A stretch of DNA of 64,000 nucleotides from Mycoplasmopsis opalescens ATCC 27921 (GCF_000712185.1 NZ_JOOB01000008.1:62001-126000), one strand, 5' to 3'; positions 44,721-56,633 are shown, numbered from the stretch's first letter. Program-made: numbers and translations. The notes: generated from the sequence alone by a model not told the origin.

Positions 44721-46070
44721 CTACCCCATCATTCCCATTTTAGTTAAGTCGCCTAAATTTCCAGATTTTATTTTTTTAGCCATTTCTGTCATTCTCTTAG
44801 ACATTAAATCAAATTCATTCATGAGGCGGTTGTATTCAAAGGCAGATGTTCCTGAACCTTTAATGATACGAGCTTTTCTTGATGCATTTTTTAATAGTTT
44901 AGGATTGCGGCGTTCTTTAATAGTCATTGAGTTGATAATTATTTCAAAAGAACGCAATTTTGTTTCAGCTTCATCAATTTTTGAATCATCAATTTTTTTA
45001 GCTAAACCTGGAATTAATTTTACTAATGATTTCATTTTGCCCATTTTTTTAACTTGAGCTAAGTTATTCATTAAATCATCCATAGTGAAGTTGCCTCTTA
45101 AAATTTTAGCAACCATATTTTTACTATCATTAGGATCAAAAACTTCTTCAGCTTTTTCAATAAGAGATAAAACATCGCCCATGCCTAAAATACGGTCAGC
45201 CATTCTATCAGGATAAAAAATATCCAAGTTAGCAACTTTTTCGCCAGTACCGATAAATCTAATAGGCACATTTAAAACTTTAGTGATGCTTAAGGCAGCG
45301 CCACCACGAGCATCTGAATCTAGCTTTGTAATGATGCTTCCACTCAATTTTAAGCGCTTATGAAATGCTTCAGCAACGTTAATAATATCTTGCCCGGAAA
45401 GTGCATCTACAACCATAATAATTTCATGTGGACTAGCTATTTTTCTAACATCATCGATTTCATCCATAAGTTTTTCATCGATTGCTAAACGGCCTGCCGT
45501 ATCGATAATGATTAAGTCATTTTTATTCGTTTTAGCGTACTCAAGCGCTTCTTTTACAATATTTTGAGCACTATCATTAGTTCCTTTTTCGAAGTAATCA
45601 ACTTGAATACCTTTAGCTAATGTAACTAATTGTTGAACCGCTGCGGGTCGATAAATATCAGCAGCAACTAAAAGTGGTTTTTCAACGTATTTTTTCTTAC
45701 GTAGGAAATAAGATAATTTAGCAGCGGCTGTGGTTTTACCGCTACCTTGTAATCCACACATCATTATTATGTATGGACGGCCTGAAATTGTAAATTCTTT
45801 AGCCTTGCCACCTAAAATTTCTTGCAATTCATCATGAACAATTTTAACCATTAATTGCGAAGCATTAAGGGACCCTACTAAATCAGAATTGAGAGCTTTT
45901 TCTTTGACATTAGCAATAAATTCTTTGACAACTTTTAAGTTAACGTCGGCTTCCAATAAAGCCATTTTAATATCACGAGTAACTTCTAAGATGTCTTCTT
46001 CATTGACTATTGTCTTTTTACGCATTTTTTCAAAAGATTTTTGAATTCGATTTTCTAAAAAGCCAAGCAT
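44721..46070 (-). CDS. ffh: Signal recognition particle protein Ffh
   Basis: GTPase of 449 aa that binds 4.5S RNA and signal sequences of nascent membrane proteins. N domain (residues 1-90), G domain with GLQGSGKTTAAAKLS, DIYRPAAVQQL, DTAGRL and TKLDSDARGGAALS, then the methionine-rich M domain with RNA-binding SGTSAFEYNRLMNEFD (SGxG-like loop) and a C-terminal MGMMG. RBS AAGGAGG. Confidence 0.98.
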   Translation of the reverse strand: MLGFLENRIQKSFEKMRKKTIVNEEDILEVTRDIKMALLEADVNLKVVKEFIANVKEKALNSDLVGSLNASQLMVKIVHDELQEILGGKAKEFTISGRPYIIMMCGLQGSGKTTAAAKLSYFLRKKKYVEKPLLVAADIYRPAAVQQLVTLAKGIQVDYFEKGTNDSAQNIVKEALEYAKTNKNDLIIIDTAGRLAIDEKLMDEIDDVRKIASPHEIIMVVDALSGQDIINVAEAFHKRLKLSGSIITKLDSDARGGAALSITKVLNVPIRFIGTGEKVANLDIFYPDRMADRILGMGDVLSLIEKAEEVFDPNDSKNMVAKILRGNFTMDDLMNNLAQVKKMGKMKSLVKLIPGLAKKIDDSKIDEAETKLRSFEIIINSMTIKERRNPKLLKNASRKARIIKGSGTSAFEYNRLMNEFDLMSKRMTEMAKKIKSGNLGDLTKMGMMG

Positions 46071-46101
46071 TTATCCTCCTTATCAATTCTAGTATTATAT
46101 A

Positions 46102-46902
46102 CTAATTGTATTTAGGATGTTTTAAAACAAATAATTTACTAATTTCCCTGTAACCGAGTGAATTATATATTCTGCCTGCTTGCAAATTATCATAAAAAAG
46201 CATTGTTTTTATTCCTTTGGATAGTAATAAATTATGTAAGCGAGCCACACATTCGCTTGCGTAACCTTTTTGTCTTGCTTTAGGTAAGGTAAAAACACCA
46301 CCAATTATCGCCACATCGTCTGTAATTGATGCTGTTGATGCTGCGCTAACAATTTCATTATGGTCATAGACACAAAATCCATAATATCTTTTAGCCTCCA
46401 TGGCTTTAGTTATTTTGTAAATCTCATCATCTAGCGAGCTCATAAGTGTTTTAAATTCATCTATTTGGGCCTTTGAGACACAAAGATTAGCCACATCATT
46501 AATTTTAGTTTCGGTTGCAAAATTACTATTAACTGGCGCCAAAGTGCTTAGTTCCGCTAATATTTCGCTTTTAATAATATAGTTATCATCTTTAATTTCT
46601 TTTTCAAATCTATTAAAAGTTTCTGAAAATAAAATCCAGTTTCGAATTTTATTTTCATCAATGAAGCTTTTTATTTGATTGTAATTTACTTTATGTAGCG
46701 GATCGTAAAAAAGTAAAGTTTTTTGAAAATTCATTAGGCAGGCTACAACCTTATTTTTTTCTAAAACTATGTATGTACTGATGTTTTCAGCAAATAAACC
46801 ATATGTTTCAATATCAGAAATAAAAAAGAAGTTCTCACTTTTATTTTGTTTAAGAAATTCTAGAATTTCATTTTTTTGTTTTTCATTAGCTTTTATAAAC
46901 AT
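46102..46902 (-). CDS. GNAT-family N-acetyltransferase
   Basis: Protein of 266 aa. Acetyl-CoA site motif A is FTLPKARQKGYASECVARLH (the Q/RxxGxG/A loop as RQKGYA), followed by the C-terminal YNSLGYREISK typical of GNATs. The N-terminal half (FFFISDIETYGL) resembles the double-GNAT layout found in Firmicutes. The start was set at 46902, with RBS AAAGGAT; an upstream in-frame start lacks an RBS. Substrate unknown. Confidence 0.85.
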   Translation of the reverse strand: MFIKANEKQKNEILEFLKQNKSENFFFISDIETYGLFAENISTYIVLEKNKVVACLMNFQKTLLFYDPLHKVNYNQIKSFIDENKIRNWILFSETFNRFEKEIKDDNYIIKSEILAELSTLAPVNSNFATETKINDVANLCVSKAQIDEFKTLMSSLDDEIYKITKAMEAKRYYGFCVYDHNEIVSAASTASITDDVAIIGGVFTLPKARQKGYASECVARLHNLLLSKGIKTMLFYDNLQAGRIYNSLGYREISKLFVLKHPKYN

Positions 46903-46942
46903 TTTTATCCTTTTTACCAAAAATAAAAATCCCTTTCGAGAT

Positions 46943-47185
46943 TTATTGAAGTTTCGATAATTCTTCATCAATTAAACTTTTAAGAACTTTTAATTCTTCA
47001 AGAGTTAAGGTAATTCCTTTTGATGAACGAGAACGGTCGGCAGATCAGTCACGAATATCATATTTAGGTCCAGCATTATTTCAACTAACTAAATTAAGTT
47101 CTTTTTTGTAGCCATTTGTTGATTCTGAGATTGTTCCTAATTCACGTACAACAGTGTTGGTGATTTCTGGTCTTTTATATGCCAT
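46943..47185 (-). CDS. PC4/YdbC-like ssDNA-binding protein
   Basis: Small protein of 80 aa: MAYKRPEITNTVVRELGTIS, KELNLVSWNNAGPKYDIRDW, SSKGITLTLEELKVLKSLI. This matches the YdbC family (transcriptional coactivator p15/PC4 fold), which binds single-stranded DNA as a dimer. Two TGA codons encode the Trp residues, including the conserved WNN. RBS GGAGG 9 nt before the ATG. Its role may be in repair or transcription. Confidence 0.85.
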
Positions 47186-47261
47186 TTTTGCCTCCTATAT
47201 TTAATATAATATATATTAATTATATATTAATACATTATTTTTATTATTTAAATATTATATT

Positions 47262-47296
47262 AAAAAAATTTCTCTTGTGGCCACAAGAGAAATAGT
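47262..47296 (-). terminator. Terminator of rpmF
   Basis: ATTTCTCTTGTGG / CCACAAGAGAAAT, 13-bp perfect stem without loop bases to spare, followed on the minus strand by seven Ts. Confidence 0.9.
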
Positions 47297-47300
47297 ATTA

Positions 47301-47498
47301 TTATTGGTTTTCGTCGGCAACTTTAACCGCTTCAACTTTTTTACCTTTGTAAAATCCACAGCTTCCGCATGCACGGTGTTGTTGAGTAGGTTTTGAGCAA
47401 TTTGCGCAATTTACCAAGTTTGGAAGTGTTAAAGCATCATGAGTACGACGTTTGTGTTTACGTTGTTTAGATGTTTTACGTTTTGGAACTATCGCCAT
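47301..47498 (-). CDS. rpmF: 50S ribosomal protein L32
   Basis: Protein of 65 aa with MAIVPKRKTSKQRKHKRRTH and the zinc ribbon CANCSKPTQQHRACGSCG (four Cys), so it is the Zn-binding form. Strong RBS AAGGAGGA. Confidence 0.97.
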   Translation of the reverse strand: MAIVPKRKTSKQRKHKRRTHDALTLPNLVNCANCSKPTQQHRACGSCGFYKGKKVEAVKVADENQ

Positions 47499-47675
47499 TA
47501 GGATTCCTCCTTTTTCTATTTAACTAGTTAATAAAATTAGCATTAGAATTATAAAAAAAGAAATTAAAAACAATAACAAAATAAAAAATATTTTAATTAA
47601 TTTATTGCATATATTTAATATTTTACTTTTTATACAGTAAATAGCCTGTTTGAGATTGTTTAATATTCAAGGAAT

Positions 47676-48105
47676 TTAGCAATTTTTAGTTTTGTCTAGA
47701 ATTTTTATTATTTGCTCAGCAATTTTATTTATTACTGGTACTGCAACCGAATTACCGAATTGTTTATATGCTTGCGTATCACTGACTGGAATTATAAATT
47801 CTTCTGGAAAACCTTGTAATCTAGTTGCTTCTCTTGGTGTTAATTTTCGCGGATTTTTATTATTTTTTAGAAAATTAAACAATTCAAAATTTTGAATTTT
47901 AGATTTATTGGTTCTAACAATATAAATGCGTTCACGGTTTTGTTAAACACCAAAATCTCTAGTCTTAAACAATGTGTAAAAACTTCATAATTCATTAATT
48001 TGAGTTCTTTTAAAATTATGTTAAAAGTTTTACCACTTCCGCGATTTACTTAGTTTTTTTATATTTTCCAACAAAATGCTTGTGAAATTATCTAAAAATT
48101 AGGTA
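47676..48105 (-). pseudogene. Decayed C5-cytosine methyltransferase, C-terminal part
   Basis: The last 68 codons (47676-47882) are well kept: PRKLTPREATRLQGFPEEF and YKQFGNSVAVPVINKIAEQI are motifs IX and X. Upstream in the same direction NRERIYIVRTNKSKIQ (motif VIII) is preceded by an in-frame TAA replacing the usual Pro codon, and further up ILLENIKKLSKS (motif VI region) lies in a shifted frame. Motifs I-IV are absent. It is unlike the methyltransferase at 16628. A lost restriction-modification system is the simplest reading. Confidence 0.8.
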
Positions 48106-48340
48106 AATTGTCGATTATCTTATGCTCAAATGGTAAAAGAATTTGAGCTAATAAATGAATTAGTTTTAATTGATGCATGTATTGTTTTTCTGGCGTGGTA
48201 CAGTATAAAATTAATAAAGTAAAAATAACTTTAAGAAAAAAGTGACAAGAAGTAGCTAAAAAGATGATGAAAATAGATGCAAAAGAAATGTTTTGAGACA
48301 CACTAGATAAAGCAATTCTTAAAATATATTAAATACACTT
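48106..48340 (+). pseudogene. Possible gene remnant, unidentified
   Basis: On the plus strand an open stretch reads RLSYAQMVKEFELINELVLI and, after a shift of frame near 48210, RKKWQEVAKKMMKIDAKEMF followed by WDTLDKAILKIY and a stop (two TGA as Trp). Coding-like composition and a natural stop suggest the tail of a lost gene, perhaps the partner of the adjacent decayed methyltransferase. There is no family match I can name. Confidence 0.3.
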
Positions 48341-48548
48341 TATGAATTTAGTATAAACGTTATTAATACTAAGCAAAATAAATTTGAAAATTATATTAAT
48401 AACAGCTGAATTTTGTAATTTAGAGATTTAATCGAAAATTGTCTAAATAATGATAGATATTCATGCCTAACATAATTAAATACGAAAGAATTTTTATTAA
48501 ATTTCATTAAAAAAAAGTTATAAATTTGATATATTTACTAAGAAAACA

Positions 48549-48686
48549 TTAAGAGTTGCTGAGCTATACCGCTAAGAAGCAAGCCAACCCCATTTGTATG
48601 GAAGGTGGAAGGTTAGGGATTTACATAAATCCAGCATGTTAATTAATTTTAGCTCACTCTCTTTAATTATTAAAAGGGAGTTTTTT
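48549..48686 (+). promoter_or_regulatory. Structured metK leader, candidate SAM-responsive riboswitch
   Basis: TGAGCTA (48560-48566) pairs with TAGCTCA (48650-48656), closing a domain. Inside are CCAT/ATGG and GGATTT/AAATCC hairpins and the strings AGCCAACC and GAAGGTGGAA, reminiscent of GGCAACC and AAGGTGC in the S-box (SAM-I) core. Immediately 3', CTCTCTTT (48657) pairs with AAAGGGAG (48673-48680), followed by TTTTTT. That is an intrinsic terminator which also masks the metK Shine-Dalgarno. An alternative pairing with TTAAGAG (48549) could free it. Class is uncertain. Confidence 0.55.
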
Positions 48687-48688
48687 AT

Positions 48689-49825
48689 ATGCAAAATAGA
48701 ATTTTATTTTCTTCAGAAAGTGTAGGAAAAGGTCATCCAGATAAAATTTGTGATCAAATTTCAGATGCGATTTTAGACGCTTATTTAACATTAGATCCTC
48801 ATTCTCGCGTTGCTATTGAATCAGTTGTTAGTGCTAATTTGGTGGCAATAGCCGGTGAAGTTAGTTCAAAAGGTCATGTTGATGTTGTGGATGTTGCGAA
48901 AAAAGTTATTAGTGAGGCTGGTCAATATACTGAAAATATGACATTTGTAACTGATATTAAAGTGCAAAGTGAAGATATTGCCAGAGGTGTTTTATTAGAT
49001 GAAAAAAATATTGGTGCTGGCGACCAAGGCATTATGTTTGGTTATGCAACTAATGAGACAAAAGAATATATGCCTTTAGCAATTCAATTAGCCCATGAAA
49101 TAGTCAAATTAGCTACTAAAAAAATGGAATTAGGTGAATTTAAATACGCTAAGTCAGATATGAAAAGTCAAGTAACTATTGATTATAGTGATAGCAAGAA
49201 CCCTGTTATAGATACTGTGCTTTTTTCTTGTCAACACGATGAAAATTTTATTGAAAAAGAATTTAAAGAATTTATTGAAAAAAACATAGTTACAGATGTT
49301 TTAGTAAAATATAGTTTTACAAAAGCTAATAGAATTTTGATAAATCCTACAGGCAGATTTGTGATTGGCGGACCAACTGGCGATACAGGTCTAACAGGAA
49401 GAAAAATAATAGTTGATACTTATGGTGGGGCATCTAGACACGGTGGCGGAGCATTTAGTGGTAAGGACTCTACAAAAGTAGATAGATCAGCAGCTTATAT
49501 GTGTCGTTACATAGCTAAAAATTTAGTTGCTGCCGGGCTCGCTGATAGAATCGAGTTGCAGGTTTCTTATGCTATAGGTATAGCTGAACCAACAAGCATT
49601 ATGGTGGAAACTTTCAATACAGAAAAGGTTCCAACTGATAAAATTAGAGAAATTATTCAAAAATTATTTGACCTTAGACCATATGCGATTATTAATAAAT
49701 TAGAACTAAAAAAACCTATTTATAGACAAACTGCTACTTTTGGTCACTTTGGTAGAGATGATTTATCGCTTCCATGAGAAAAGTTGGATATGGTTGAAAA
49801 AATCAAAAAAGAAGTAAATAATTAA
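48689..49825 (+). CDS. metK: S-adenosylmethionine synthetase
   Basis: Protein of 378 aa making SAM from methionine and ATP. Motifs: SESVGKGHPDKICDQISDA near the N-terminus, GAGDQGIMFGYA, GRFVIGGPTGDTGLTGRK and GGGAFSGKDSTKVDRSAAY. TGA at 49775-49777 is Trp; the true C-terminus (KLDMVEKIKKEVNN) lies beyond it. The SD is AAAGGGAG in the leader hairpin. SAM supplies the DNA and RNA methylases of the genome. Confidence 0.97.
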
Positions 49826-49892
49826 TAACTATATTTCTTTTATTAAAAAAGCTTTTTTGATACAATAACAATACTAAAAATAAAGAGAATAA

Positions 49893-50015
49893 ATGAAAGG
49901 TTTAAAAATGCGTAAAATTGTTAGAGAAAGAAACAAATTAAGAGCCGCTAAAAGATTACACAAATTACAAAAAGAACAAGCTCGTGATGAACGTCGTGCT
50001 GCACGTTTAGCATAA
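49893..50015 (+). CDS. Tiny Arg/Lys-rich protein, unidentified
   Basis: Encodes 40 aa (MKGLKMRKIVRERNKLRAAK, then RLHKLQKEQARDERRAARLA), or 35 from an internal ATG. It is strongly basic and helical, like small ribosome- or nucleic-acid-associated proteins, though I cannot place it. GC-richer codons (CGT, GCT) like those of ribosomal genes suggest high expression. A TACAAT box about 30 nt upstream and a terminator downstream make it a free-standing gene. Confidence 0.6.
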   Translation: MKGLKMRKIVRERNKLRAAKRLHKLQKEQARDERRAARLA

Positions 50016-50084
50016 TTTAATAATAAATAATCATAAAGTAATTTTTTCTAAAGCCTCGTGTTACTGCGAAAAAATACAAATTAA

Positions 50085-50113
50085 AAATAAAGCTTTTGGC
50101 TTTATTTTTTTTA
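50085..50113. terminator. Bidirectional terminator between the tiny basic gene and the gltX operon
   Basis: AAATAAAGC, TTTT loop, GGCTTTATTTT with A and T runs on both sides. Confidence 0.85.
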
Positions 50114-50508
50114 AATATGCATTAATTCCATTTTTACTGCAATAACTTTATTTTGGTCGCCATCAAATATTGTGTAACTAAAATATGAGCTGTTATCATC
50201 GGTTTTAGTTTCATGCAATTGTGCAAAAAGCGAAAATGAATGTTCATTTGAATCTTTATCAATCTTAATAAAAGTATTTTCAGTTTTGTTATTTTTTTCT
50301 AAATTCAATGTTGCTACACCACTAAAAATATTAACTTTATTTTCATTTACTTCGATACGGTTTTCAACATTATATGTTGGTTCAATAAAAGTATAAACTC
50401 TAAAAATTTCTTTAGTTTTAGGATCAGGTTGATATTGAATTTCACTATCTGTTTCAAATTCAATAATATTTTCGCTTGCTTCAGCGGGATTTTGGGTAAT
50501 TTTTATTC

Positions 50509-50518
<10 letters not shown>
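50111..50518 (-). CDS. DUF1934/YwiB-like beta-barrel protein (tentative)
   Basis: Protein of 135 aa, all-beta in pattern: IRIKITQNPAEASENIIEFE, NRIEVNENKVNIFSGVATLN, SYFSYTIFDGDQNKVIAVKM. Length, topology and the central EVNENKVNIFSGV stretch resemble YwiB (DUF1934), a lipocalin-like fold of unknown function that in Firmicutes often neighbours an aminoacyl-tRNA synthetase gene. It overlaps the end of gltX by 10 nt and is therefore translationally coupled to it. Confidence 0.5.
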
Positions 50519-51915
<1,397 letters not shown>

Positions 51916-52035
51916 TTTTTTCACCTCTTTTATAGTATAAAATTTTACATCTTTTTAATAATATATTAAAGCAATGATAATTAAATTTTAAATATTATGA
52001 TAAAATTAGCAATATATAAATTTGGAGGTTCGTCA

Positions 52036-54789
52036 ATGCCTTTTGATCGTAATAATACAGAAGAAAAAAACAAGAATAATGATGATGAAAAAGCTGATTT
52101 AAAAGAAAAGTTAGATGAAGATTTTATCCCTGAGGATGAGCTTTTTGTTGCGTTTAAGCCTGTAGAACAGTCGAAAACAGAACAAGATGATGATGAAGAA
52201 GAAAATCAACCGCAAGCTAAAGATGATTATGTAGTTCAATCACAATTATTAGATAAGCCTCAAAACGGGATTACTCCTGTTGATGTGCATAAAGAAATGA
52301 AGGATTCATTTTTAGAGTATGCTATGAGCGTCATTGTTTCACGCGCATTACCAGATGCGCGTGACGGACTTAAACCTGTTCACCGTCGTATCTTATATGA
52401 TATGCATGAATTAGGGATAACACATGGCACACAGCACCGTAAAAGTGCAAGAATTGTTGGGGACGTTTTAGGTAAATATCACCCTCATGGTGATAGTTCG
52501 GTTTATGAAGCTATGGTAAGAATGGCTCAGGATTTTAGCTTACGTTACCCACTTGTGGATGGACACGGTAATTTTGGCTCAATTGATGGTGACCAAGCAG
52601 CTGCGATGCGTTATACTGAAGCTAGAATGAGTAAACTAGCTTCAGAAATGCTGGACGGCATTAAGAAAAATACTGTAGATTTTACACCAAACTATGATGC
52701 CTCTGAAATGGAACCCGAAGTATTGCCTTCACGTTTTCCAAATTTATTAGTTACAGGTGGTAGTGGTATTGCTGTTGGTATGGCTACCTCTATCCCTCCA
52801 CACAATTTAGGCGAAACAATTGATGCAACAATTGCATATGCCCGCAATAATGACATTACAAACGATGAATTAATGGAATACTTGCCAGGGCCAGACTTTC
52901 CAACCGGAGCAATTATTCTTGGTAACAAAGGAATTAGACAGGCTTACAATACTGGAAAAGGCTCTATTACCGTAAGGTCAGTCGCAAAAATTGAGGAATT
53001 CGCTAATGGAAAAAGCAAAATTATTGTTAGTGAAATACCATACGAAACCAAAAAAACCTCAATTATTGAGAAAATAGCAGAATTAGTGAAATTAAAAGAA
53101 ATTGAAGGAATTTCAGATTTACGTGATGAATCATCAAGAGAAGGAATCAGAATTGTAATTGATATTAAAAAGAATCATAATCCACATGTTATTTTAAATA
53201 AACTTTACCGTCAAACTAACTTACAACAAAATTATTCATTTAACTTTGTTGCTTTAGTTAACGGAGAACCTAAATTACTTGATTTAAGAAGCTCACTAAA
53301 AGTTTATTTAGATCACCAAGAAAATGTTGTGCGCCGTAGATTAGAATTTGATTTAGCTAAAGCTGAAGAGCGCTACCATATTTTAGAAGGTTTAAAAATA
53401 GCTGTTGAAAATATTGATGAGGTTGTAGCTCTAATTAAATCATCAAAAAATGATGCTGATGCGCAAGCTAGATTATCATCTCGTTTTGCTTTAAGCGAAA
53501 AGCAAACCAAAGCGTTAGTTGATATGCGTTTAGGTCGTCTAACAGGTTTAGCAATTGAAAATATGCTTGAAGAAATGAAAGAATTATTTGACCAAATAAC
53601 CTATATACAAGGAATTTTGGCTTCAAGAGATAAATTAATTGAACTAATTATTACTGAGCTTAATGAAATAAAAGAAAAATACAATGATAAACGTAGAACC
53701 GTAATCGACACTTCAGCTTCAGGAATTGTAACTGATGAAGATTTAATTCCGCAAAAAGAAGCAATTATCACAATTAGTGTTAAAGGCTTTGTTAAACGTA
53801 TGGAACTAAGTGAATATCAACAACAACGCCGCGGTGGTGTGGGTAAAAGCACAATGAAGACATATGATGATGATGATATCTCATCAATCATTCAAACAAA
53901 TACGCACACCGACTTATTACTATTTTCTAATTTAGCACAAGTTTATAGAATTAGAGCGCATGAAATTCCTGAGTTATCTCGCACCTCAAAAGGGGTTGCT
54001 TTTGTGAATGTTTTACCAGCTTTAAGAGTTAAAGATAATGAAAAAATTGTTTCAATGCTTCCTATTGATGGATATGATGATGGTCAATACTTATTTACCG
54101 CAACTAAACAAGGATTAATCAAAAAAACACCAATTGATTTATATGAACACATTAATGCAAATGGTAAAAAAGCCTTCGTGCTTGATGAAGGTGATGAATT
54201 AGTTCGTGCATTTATTGCTACTGATAATGACTTAATTTTATTAGGCAATTCTAATGGCCGTGTTGTAAAATTCAATGCTTCTTTAATTCGCCCAGTGGGA
54301 CGTGTTGCTCGCGGTGTTAGAGGTATTAAGATTGATGGTAATGAGCTAGTTGTTTCAGCTTCAACAAACACCGAAGGCGAATTCATTTTGAGCATTGGCG
54401 AAAGAGGTTTTGGAAAAATTACGCACCATTCACTTTATCGTTTAACAAATCGTGGTGGTAAAGGTATTATGTCAATTAACACCAAAAATGCCGGCTTATT
54501 AGTTACATCTCGCTTTATAAACCCTATGGATGAACTATTAATAATTACTAATACAGGCCAAACTTTAAGAACATCATTAGCGGCCATTAATGAAACAAGT
54601 CGTATCACTAAAGGTGTTAAGTTGATTAATTTAAGAAATAACGAGGTTATTGTAAGCATCGAAATAATTAAAAATGATGAACCAGTAAATGATGCTGAAG
54701 TTAAATCAATTCAAAATTTTGTTGAGGATATTAAGCAAAGAACCCAAGAAATTGATTTAGATAAAATTGATGAAGAAGTCTATGAATAA
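52036..54789 (+). CDS. gyrA: DNA gyrase subunit A
   Basis: Protein of 917 aa. An acidic, disordered N-terminal extension of about 90 residues (rich in Asp/Glu) precedes the breakage-reunion domain with catalytic Tyr193 ([10 protein letters not shown]). The quinolone region [19 protein letters not shown] carries Ser154 and Glu158, a wild-type pattern. The GyrA box QRRGGVG (about residue 595) starts the C-terminal DNA-wrapping beta-pinwheel and distinguishes it from ParC. ATG 52036 follows GGAGG. Divergent from gltX. Confidence 0.96.
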   Translation: MPFDRNNTEEKNKNNDDEKADLKEKLDEDFIPEDELFVAFKPVEQSKTEQDDDEEENQPQAKDDYVVQSQLLDKPQNGITPVDVHKEMKDSFLEYAMSVIVSRALPDARDGLKPVHRRILYDMHELGITHGTQHRKSARIVGDVLGKYHPHGDSSVYEAMVRMAQDFSLRYPLVDGHGNFGSIDGDQAAAMRYTEARMSKLASEMLDGIKKNTVDFTPNYDASEMEPEVLPSRFPNLLVTGGSGIAVGMATSIPPHNLGETIDATIAYARNNDITNDELMEYLPGPDFPTGAIILGNKGIRQAYNTGKGSITVRSVAKIEEFANGKSKIIVSEIPYETKKTSIIEKIAELVKLKEIEGISDLRDESSREGIRIVIDIKKNHNPHVILNKLYRQTNLQQNYSFNFVALVNGEPKLLDLRSSLKVYLDHQENVVRRRLEFDLAKAEERYHILEGLKIAVENIDEVVALIKSSKNDADAQARLSSRFALSEKQTKALVDMRLGRLTGLAIENMLEEMKELFDQITYIQGILASRDKLIELIITELNEIKEKYNDKRRTVIDTSASGIVTDEDLIPQKEAIITISVKGFVKRMELSEYQQQRRGGVGKSTMKTYDDDDISSIIQTNTHTDLLLFSNLAQVYRIRAHEIPELSRTSKGVAFVNVLPALRVKDNEKIVSMLPIDGYDDGQYLFTATKQGLIKKTPIDLYEHINANGKKAFVLDEGDELVRAFIATDNDLILLGNSNGRVVKFNASLIRPVGRVARGVRGIKIDGNELVVSASTNTEGEFILSIGERGFGKITHHSLYRLTNRGGKGIMSINTKNAGLLVTSRFINPMDELLIITNTGQTLRTSLAAINETSRITKGVKLINLRNNEVIVSIEIIKNDEPVNDAEVKSIQNFVEDIKQRTQEIDLDKIDEEVYE

Positions 54790-54803
54790 GGAGTTTTAGT
54801 CAA

Positions 54804-56447
54804 ATGGATTTGAATGAAAAGCATGACCCACAAGAGCTAAATTCTCCTGATGAACAAACTCTTGAACAAAGCAAAACAAATAAACTTCTTCCTACAAAAG
54901 TAGATATGATTTATGAAAATAATCATATTTATTTTTCTTATAATAAAAAAAGCTTCTCTTTACTCAAGAGATCAATTTTACCTTTGATTAACGCAATTTT
55001 AAGCGTAGTAAATATCAATAAAAATGAAAAAATTTGAATCAGTTATGAAAGTGGAGACTTATCTGAAATTATTATAAACAGTTGTAATATTTTTAACTCC
55101 AAAGGATATCAAACTTTTATTTTTGACAATTTTGAACAGTCTAATGTTTCCTTGGACGAATATTTATATTTAGAAAAAGGATTTAATTGGCACTTAAGAT
55201 TTACAAAATACAATAAAGACAAAAAAATTAAGATAGATTTTTTTAATATTATGAAACAAGCTAGAATGAGCCAACCACAGGCAAATTCGGAACAAATTGT
55301 TCAAAAATATTTATCACAAGATGGCTTCGATATTGAAGTCGATGAAAGTATCCTTAACTTTATTCCATATTACCAAACAATTAAATATGTTTCAAGTAAT
55401 AAATGGATTCTTAAGGCGTTTGCTAATATCCACCATAGATATAAAGGAAGAGTTTTTATCGGGACTGAAAATAAAACATCATTAGAATTATGTGCTTCAA
55501 TAATGCGGCAAAGCAATACAGATGTTGAATTTGCCAAAAAAAGCATAAATTTAAAGCGTTTTAAAATTAATTCATGATTTTATAAGCCTAAGCTGCTTGC
55601 ACACAAAAATAAAACTATGGCTTTAATTCATTTTGATAAATATCATGATATTAATCTGGCTATTAGACAACATAATTCTTATTTATGGCTTAGCAAAGAT
55701 GAACTTGCATTAGTTTATTTTGACTTTATTTTCGAAGAAATGAAGCGAGCAAAACTGAATATGGCCGATTTATTTGTTGTTGTTCCGGTCAATGCATCAA
55801 AACAACTTTTTGAGTTGCTAACACAATATAATATTTCATATCGATACTACCAAAATGAATATGTTTTGGAGTATATCGATGATAAAAAATGCATTTTTAT
55901 TTACGATGGCAAACAGTTTAATGCCGATCCTAGATTTTCAAGAAGATTTAATAATTACTATTTTTTAGCCTGCATCATTTGAATGCTTAATTCATATCAA
56001 AATCGCAATAATTTATTACCTTTTAAAAACCGAAGATTAAAAGAAATATTTGGTAGCTATAAACACTATACTATAGAGGAAAAAGTAAATTTCGATGATA
56101 TTAAAAAGCTTGAAAATTTCATCAAAAATTATTCCACTAATGGCTTAATAAAAAAGTTGGAAATTAATAAAGCAATTTTTCATAATATTAAGCAAAACGA
56201 TAAATTATTTTTATTTACTTTAACCTTGGTAAATAATCATCAGCTTAATTTTATGTTTGATGAACAAAAAAATAAGCTGGTAATTGAAAATTGCATATGT
56301 GTTGAATATGACTATAAATCTTATTCATTTATTATCGAAAAATTTAAAATCAAAAAACTTATTAAAACTATTTTAAAGCTTGGTTTATCTAATGATTATG
56401 AACCTCAACATGTTTATTTAGATAGTAAAAACAAAGAGATAAATTAA
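54804..56447 (+). CDS. Unknown protein coupled to gyrA, possibly a degenerate phosphohexomutase fold
   Basis: Protein of 547 aa with RBS AAGGAG, 14 nt after gyrA. Two segments recall alpha-D-phosphohexomutase domains: IWISYESGDLSEIIINSCNI, resembling VxIGRDSRxSS..., and WLSKDELALVYFDFIFEEMK, resembling the LTGDExxxL block, then LFVVVPVNASKQLFELL. The catalytic Ser-His loop (TASHNP) is not seen and metal Asp residues (DGDGDR) are absent, so it would not be a mutase. Soluble, no signal peptide. TGA codons encode Trp. The resemblance is weak; function unknown. Confidence 0.55.
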
Positions 56448-56633
56448 CTTTGCTTTTTTAGGTTTATATATATAATAGAACTGCATACAACAGCAAGGCA
56501 ACATATTTTGAAATATTAAGCTTCATTAGATTTGATAGTAAGTAAGCTGTCACACTGAAATCATTAGAGCTTAATTAACAAAATAGAGTTGCTCCATAAT
56601 GTTTTATGCGATTAATTTTTAAGGAGAAACATT
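56448..56633 (+). promoter_or_regulatory. rpsD promoter and long structured leader
   Basis: TATAAT at 56471-56476, then about 150 nt of leader. TTAAGCT (near 56518) can pair with AGCTTAA (near 56570) around an inner AAGCTGTC region. A leader of this size before rpsD is where S4 represses its own translation in other bacteria; that is an inference here. RBS AAGGAG. Confidence 0.45.

Noticed and set aside
48092..48301. Minus-strand hydrophobic ORF beside the decayed methyltransferase
   Set aside because: Antisense of a plus-strand remnant with better coding character; no RBS or family match.
52692..52928. Minus-strand ORFs within gyrA
   Set aside because: Shadows of a highly conserved gene.
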